DNA of 9,372 bases, from positions 1 through 9,372 of the forward strand of contig CABUGI010000071.1 in assembly GCA_902491055.1 (NCBI GenBank), given 5' to 3'. Below are positions 6,426-9,372 of the stretch, piece by piece (positions within the stretch are counted from its first letter, which is position 1; each line of letters opens with the position of its first letter). Source of the stretch: an uncultured Collinsella sp. Lineage in GTDB: Bacteria > Actinomycetota > Coriobacteriia > Coriobacteriales > Coriobacteriaceae. The notes beneath the pieces were generated by a model that did no database searches, had not been told where the DNA came from, and saw only the letters and a program-made list of their open reading frames with translations. The position numbers and the translations under genes were made by a program.

Positions 6426-6446
6426 GAAAAAGGGGCATGGTTGCCC
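6426..6446 (-). terminator. Small hairpin plus U-run after sdpI
   Basis: On the minus strand GGGCA, loop ACCA and TGCCC are followed by CTTTTTCGTT. The 5-bp stem is short, but the U-run is good and the position, 74 nt after the sdpI stop and about 90 nt before ettA, is right for separating the two transcripts. The rest of the 184-nt gap 6336-6519 shows no convincing promoter hexamers for ettA. Confidence 0.5.
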
Positions 6447-6519
6447 ACACCCCCTAATACTACCTGGGAAAAGTCCCCCGGAACATACTATGAACTGCGT
6501 ACGCTAGTTTTCCGCAACC

Positions 6520-7224
6520 TTAACGAGCGGCTCGCTGCGATTTGCGCCACAACAGATACGAGTAGACGTAGACGGCTCCAACCGAACCAAACGCCAGAAC
6601 CGCAATCACCGCGGCGACGACTTCACTCGAAAGCACGCTGCCTGCCACGCCCATCACAATCAGGCCAATACCCAGCACCATAAAGCAGGCGCCGCCAAAA
6701 CGCTGAGTACGGCGCCAGTTCTCGGGATCGGCAAGCGCCCAAGGTGTCTTGATTCCGAGCGTATAGTTCTGCTTCACACGCGGCAAGTAGTTGCCTACGC
6801 CGATGAATAGCAAACCGACAACACCGGAAATCAGCACGTTAACCGAACTGGCCGCCGGCACCACGCCCCAGACCGTGAGCTCTCCCAGCCAGCTTATGGC
6901 GCACATGAACAAGGTGAAGGCGATTACGAAGCCCTGGTAGAACTTGCCCGAGGTTCGATATGCCTCACCTTTGGGGTCGATGCGCGGCACCATGCGGAAC
7001 ATTGCGAGAAGCGCCAGAGGCAACGCGCCGAGCGCGGAGGCCATCCAACTGGGACCCCAACCGTCGACGGCGCCGCTCGCTCCCCAGTGCGTGGGAATCT
7101 GCGCCGGCAAGCTCGGCATCACCATGAGGTGCGCTACGACATTGGCGACGCACAGAGCGACCAGCGCGATCCACACGCGCGGCGATACCCCTGTGGCGTG
7201 AATGCTCTTGTTTTCGTTATTCAT
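6520..7224 (-). CDS. SdpI family membrane protein (DUF1648 plus SdpI domain)
   Basis: A 234-residue protein with about six membrane helices (near 17-38, 60-79, 97-118, 126-145, 178-198 and 202-222). After helix 1 comes IPTHWGASGAVDGWG (43-57), the P.HW...G..D signature of DUF1648. Helix 4 leads into GNYLPRVKQNYTLGIKTPW (144-162) with WRRTQRFGG (170-178), the SdpI-domain hallmark. In Bacillus subtilis SdpI gives immunity to the SdpC toxin and sequesters the repressor SdpR at the membrane; in other bacteria homologues often have no toxin gene nearby, as here. The frame allows a GTG start at 7233, but GGAAGG (7233-7238) lies 8 nt before the ATG at 7224 and covers that GTG, so I use 7224. The start overlaps the repressor stop by 8 nt (ATGAATAA), which implies coupled translation. 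Function as toxin immunity here is unproven. Confidence 0.87.
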   Translation of the reverse strand: MNNENKSIHATGVSPRVWIALVALCVANVVAHLMVMPSLPAQIPTHWGASGAVDGWGPSWMASALGALPLALLAMFRMVPRIDPKGEAYRTSGKFYQGFVIAFTLFMCAISWLGELTVWGVVPAASSVNVLISGVVGLLFIGVGNYLPRVKQNYTLGIKTPWALADPENWRRTQRFGGACFMVLGIGLIVMGVAGSVLSSEVVAAVIAVLAFGSVGAVYVYSYLLWRKSQRAAR

Positions 7225-7495
7225 CCTTATCACCTTCCGTGTTTGTAAAGCCCATAAACCAACCGATCAAGTCCTGCATGACGGTGGTGTTTAAGCTGTA
7301 AACGATGTTTTGGCCATGACGTTCGTCGGTCACCAACCCGGCGTTTTTGAGCGTCGCCAAGTGATGGCTCAGCGACGGCTTACTGATATCGAAATGCTCG
7401 GCAAGCTCCCCCGCCGTGCAATTGCCCTCGCGCAGCAACTCCAAAATGCGCCGTCGCGTTGGATCGGCCAGCGCCTTAAAACCCTCTCCCGGCAT
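7217..7495 (-). CDS. ArsR-family repressor, SdpR-like
   Basis: A 92-residue winged helix-turn-helix protein. FKALADPTRRRILELLREGN (6-25) is helix 1-2 of the ArsR family; TAGELAEHFDISKPSLSHHL (27-46) contains the recognition helix; LKNAGLVTDERHGQNIVYSL (49-68) is the wing. The lone cysteine (Cys26) and lack of a CxC pair argue against metal sensing. The strong resemblance to SdpR (SKPSLSHHL, ERHGQNIVYSLNTTV) and the downstream SdpI gene fit an autorepressor held at the membrane by its partner. The frame is open to an ATG at 7513, but AGGAGG (7500-7505) lies 4 nt before the ATG at 7495 and would itself be translated in the longer form, so I chose 7495. Its promoter and a palindromic operator lie immediately upstream. 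Confidence 0.9.
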   Translation of the reverse strand: MPGEGFKALADPTRRRILELLREGNCTAGELAEHFDISKPSLSHHLATLKNAGLVTDERHGQNIVYSLNTTVMQDLIGWFMGFTNTEGDKDE

Positions 7496-7499
7496 AAGA

Positions 7500-7505
7500 C
7501 CTCCT
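7500..7505 (-). promoter_or_regulatory. Ribosome binding site that fixes the repressor start at 7495
   Basis: AGGAGG on the minus strand, 4 nt before the ATG at 7495. The alternative ATGs at 7513 and 7510 have no comparable site. Confidence 0.65.
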
Positions 7506-7529
7506 CTCATCATCTCTCATGACGTGCAC

Positions 7530-7558
7530 ACTATACTCAATATTTAGATGTTTGTCTA
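7530..7558 (-). promoter_or_regulatory. Sigma-70 promoter of the sdpR-sdpI operon
   Basis: On the minus strand TAGACA (7553-7558, 5 of 6 to TTGACA) and TATAGT (7530-7535, 5 of 6 to TATAAT) are separated by exactly 17 nt. Transcription would begin near 7523, giving a leader of about 30 nt before the repressor ATG. It is the best-matched promoter in the window. Confidence 0.75.
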
Positions 7559-7563
7559 ACTAT
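7540..7563. promoter_or_regulatory. Palindromic operator candidate for the ArsR repressor
   Basis: ATATTTAGA (7540-7548), six spacer bases, and TCTAACTAT (7555-7563) form a 9+9 inverted repeat with 8 of 9 positions matching. It covers the -35 box and most of the spacer of the sdpR promoter, so a bound ArsR dimer would exclude RNA polymerase. A further ATCTAA half-site lies at 7562-7567. Confidence 0.6.
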
Positions 7564-7624
7564 CTAATCGCAATGCTTCAAACCACATCAAAGCAAACGC
7601 CATCGCAACCTATGGGCGATTACC

Positions 7625-7630
7625 TATAAT
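7625..7630 (+). promoter_or_regulatory. Perfect -10 box of the tcdA-tatD promoter
   Basis: TATAAT lies 45 nt before the tcdA ATG. No good -35 is present 16-18 nt upstream (TCGCAA at 7603-7608 matches 3 of 6), so activity may rest on the -10. The same hexamer GGCGAT flanks it on both sides (7615-7620 and 7631-7636). Confidence 0.55.
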
Positions 7631-7674
7631 GGCGATAGCTAAAACACGACCTGCTTCCCCATCGGAGGATATTT

Positions 7675-8472
7675 ATGACCGAAACCACCGCCGCAACTCC
7701 CATCGAGACACGCGACACCAAGCTCGAGATTATCATGGGCCGCGAGGCACTCGATAAGCTCGCCGATGCTACGGTGCTAGTGCTCGGCTGCGGAGGCGTG
7801 GGCTCCAACTGCTGCGAGGCACTCGCCCGCGGCGGCATCGGTCATTTCGTCATTCTGGATAAGGACGTCATCGCGCCCAGCAATATCAACCGTCAGGCCA
7901 TCGCCTTTCACAGCACCATCGGAAAGCGCAAGGTTGATGTGATGGAAGCCATGATCCACGACATCAATCCTGCCGCCACCGTCATCAAGCGCACCGAATA
8001 CCTGCTGAGCGACAACATCGATGATTTCTTCGCGAGCGTTTTGGAGCAGACGGACGGCAAGCTCGACTACGTCGTCGACGCCATCGACACCATCTCGGCC
8101 AAGCTCACCATTGCCAAATATGCTCAGGACCACGACATTCGTTTGGTTAGCTCCATGGGCGGGGCCAACAAGCTCCATCCCGAGTGCCTCCGCTTTGCCG
8201 ACATTTTCGATACGGTACGTGACCCCATGAGCCGCATCATGCGCAAAGAATGCAAGAAGCGCGGAATCAAGAGCCTGCATGTACTGTTTAGCTGCGAGGA
8301 ATCGGTTAAGACACAGCCCCGCGACCCTTCCAACATCCACGAGCGCACCGAGCTGGGAACCGCCAGCTTTATGCCGCCCATCATGGGCCAGATGATTGCC
8401 GGCGAGGTTATCCGCCAGATCAGCGGCCGCGGCACTGAGCGCGTGCGCTCCGATGGCCAACGTCTGGACTAG
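7675..8472 (+). CDS. tcdA: tRNA threonylcarbamoyladenosine dehydratase TcdA
   Basis: A 265-residue E1-like (ThiF/MoeB) enzyme of the CsdL/TcdA group, which uses ATP to cyclise t6A37 of ANN-decoding tRNAs to ct6A. The nucleotide-binding loop GCGGVGS is at 38-44, the acidic LDKD at 61-64 and the conserved NRQ at 72-74. VDAIDTISAK (134-143) carries the metal/ATP-site aspartates, SMGGANKLHP (160-169) follows, and DPMSRIMRKECKKRGI (183-198) matches the family's basic helix. The conserved Cys207 (FSCEES) lies in the region corresponding to the E1 cysteine loop. Length agrees with E. coli TcdA (268 residues), though the C-terminal hydrophobic anchor of the E. coli protein is not obvious here. GGAGG (7664-7668) lies 6 nt before the ATG. 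tatD begins 14 nt after the stop, so the two are probably co-transcribed. No sulfur-donor partner genes (csdA/csdE) are nearby. Confidence 0.92.
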   Translation: MTETTAATPIETRDTKLEIIMGREALDKLADATVLVLGCGGVGSNCCEALARGGIGHFVILDKDVIAPSNINRQAIAFHSTIGKRKVDVMEAMIHDINPAATVIKRTEYLLSDNIDDFFASVLEQTDGKLDYVVDAIDTISAKLTIAKYAQDHDIRLVSSMGGANKLHPECLRFADIFDTVRDPMSRIMRKECKKRGIKSLHVLFSCEESVKTQPRDPSNIHERTELGTASFMPPIMGQMIAGEVIRQISGRGTERVRSDGQRLD

Positions 8473-8486
8473 CGGAGCGCACCGAG

Positions 8487-9269
8487 ATGGAGCCCCGGTT
8501 ATTTGATGCACACTGCCATCTTGATTTAATGGCTCACCCGGACGCCGTTGCCGATGAGGCGACGGTGCTGGGCTTGGGTCTATTTGACTGCGGCGTCAAT
8601 CCGCGCGACTTTTCGGCCGCAAACGAGCGCGCCTGTCGCCAACCAGGCATCATCGCCGGCGTTGGGCTTCACCCCTGGTGGCTCGCCGATGGCCACTGCG
8701 GTTTTGTCGAAGTCAATCTGCTTTGCGAAGTTGCTGCCCAAGAACGCTACATCGGCGAAGTCGGACTCGACTTTTCCGCGCGCTTTGCTGGAAGTGAGCC
8801 GCTACAAATACAGGCACTTAACCGGCTCTGCGATGCGCTCGTGCAGCATCCTCTTACCGGGCGCGTGATATCAATTCACGCCGTTCGTTCGGCAGGAGCC
8901 ATACTGGACGTCCTCGAATCGCATGGACTACTCATCCCAAACCCCGACTCCCCCGTTATCATCTTCCACTGGTTTAGCGGTACTTCGGACGAACTCGTCC
9001 GCGCGCGTAATGCGGGCTGTTATTTTTCCGTCAACGAACGCATGCTCGCATCTAAACGAGGACGCGAATACGCACGACAGATTCCACTCGATCGTTTACT
9101 GCTCGAGACCGATTCACCAGCCGAACCAAACACAGAAACAAGCGCACAGTCGCTCATCAGATCGCTCGAAAGCGCCTCAGAACACGTCGCCTCGCTCAAA
9201 AAATGCGACGCAAAGCATATTGAGTCGGCGGTTTTAGCGAATGCACACTCTGTTTTTAGCCTTCGCTAA
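8487..9269 (+). CDS. TatD family metal-dependent hydrolase
   Basis: A 260-residue amidohydrolase-fold protein. The metal ligands expected for TatD are all visible: DAHCHLD (His9, His11), GEVGLD with Glu91, SIHAVRS with His131, FHWFSG with His161, and ETDSP with Asp209. GVGLHPWW (58-65) is the family's second signature. TatD proteins are cytoplasmic Mg/Mn-dependent 3'-5' exonucleases and DNases that act on single-stranded or damaged nucleic acid; a precise substrate cannot be assigned here. The pairwise identity of this copy is divergent in the middle, where HPLTGRVISIHAVRSAGAIL replaces the usual kP...VHxR-type stretch, so it may be a paralogue rather than the main TatD. GGAG (8474-8477) precedes the ATG by 9 nt. 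It is probably co-transcribed with tcdA, 14 nt upstream. No terminator hairpin with a T-run is evident after the stop. Confidence 0.87.
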   Translation: MEPRLFDAHCHLDLMAHPDAVADEATVLGLGLFDCGVNPRDFSAANERACRQPGIIAGVGLHPWWLADGHCGFVEVNLLCEVAAQERYIGEVGLDFSARFAGSEPLQIQALNRLCDALVQHPLTGRVISIHAVRSAGAILDVLESHGLLIPNPDSPVIIFHWFSGTSDELVRARNAGCYFSVNERMLASKRGREYARQIPLDRLLLETDSPAEPNTETSAQSLIRSLESASEHVASLKKCDAKHIESAVLANAHSVFSLR

Positions 9270-9372
9270 CCCCTGTGGTCAAAAAACGTCAAATATGAGT
9301 ACTGCTAGCGAAATGGAGGTGGCGCGCGCAGACGTGGTGTAAGAGTGTCCTGAGGTCCGTCGCTGCAAGCCC

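Noticed and set aside
5346..6683. A 445-codon open frame on the plus strand antisense to ettA
   Set aside because: It is a codon-phase shadow of the GC-rich ettA gene: no ribosome binding site, no recognisable domain, and it runs on into intergenic sequence and sdpI.
7777..8511. A 244-codon minus-strand frame opposite tcdA
   Set aside because: The sense strand is a clear TcdA enzyme with all motifs, so the antisense frame is composition-driven.

Overview
The window looks like chromosomal DNA from a high-GC gut actinobacterium of the Coriobacteriia, most likely Collinsella or a close relative. This is inferred from GC-rich codon use, strong GGAGG-type ribosome binding sites, the mix of an EttA-type ABC-F protein, TcdA, TatD and an SdpR/SdpI pair, and two uncharacterised GC-rich proteins that resemble Coriobacterial lineage-specific proteins. 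No rRNA, tRNA, CRISPR array or intact insertion sequence is visible.

Left region (about 1-2030, minus strand): a visibly AT-richer block reading leftwards. In transcription order it holds a 79-residue MYPYMTF-type hypothetical protein, a stand-alone DUF2087 protein, an MFS exporter whose start overlaps the DUF2087 gene, and, 7 nt after the exporter, the first 67 codons of a B12-binding radical SAM protein that ends in a premature stop. Composition and broken gene suggest a horizontally acquired, decaying cluster (regulator, exporter, radical SAM enzyme).

Centre left (about 2200-4600, plus strand): two GC-rich genes of unknown function. One encodes a membrane protein with a long Ser/Thr/Gln/Asn-rich C-terminal tail. 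The other encodes a 433-residue protein with an N-terminal domain resembling a LOTUS/OST-HTH fold, a basic patch, a long acidic then Pro/Ala-rich linker, and a separate C-terminal domain. A perfect 15-bp hairpin between this gene and the convergent ettA gene probably acts as a bidirectional terminator.

Centre right (4656-7495, minus strand): ettA, then upstream of it an SdpR-like ArsR repressor and an SdpI-family membrane protein with overlapping reading frames. A near-consensus sigma-70 promoter overlapped by a 9+9 inverted repeat precedes the repressor gene, which fits autoregulation. A small hairpin with a U-run separates sdpI from ettA.

Right region (7675-9269, plus strand): tcdA (tRNA t6A to ct6A cyclisation) and tatD (metal-dependent hydrolase), 14 nt apart and probably one transcript. 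The last ~100 nt hold no supported gene, but share a diverged motif, in inverted orientation, with the first ~50 nt of the window. This may be a dispersed intergenic repeat.

The most unusual items are the two-domain LOTUS-like protein and the decayed DUF2087-MFS-radical SAM cluster. I found no complete, clearly new system.
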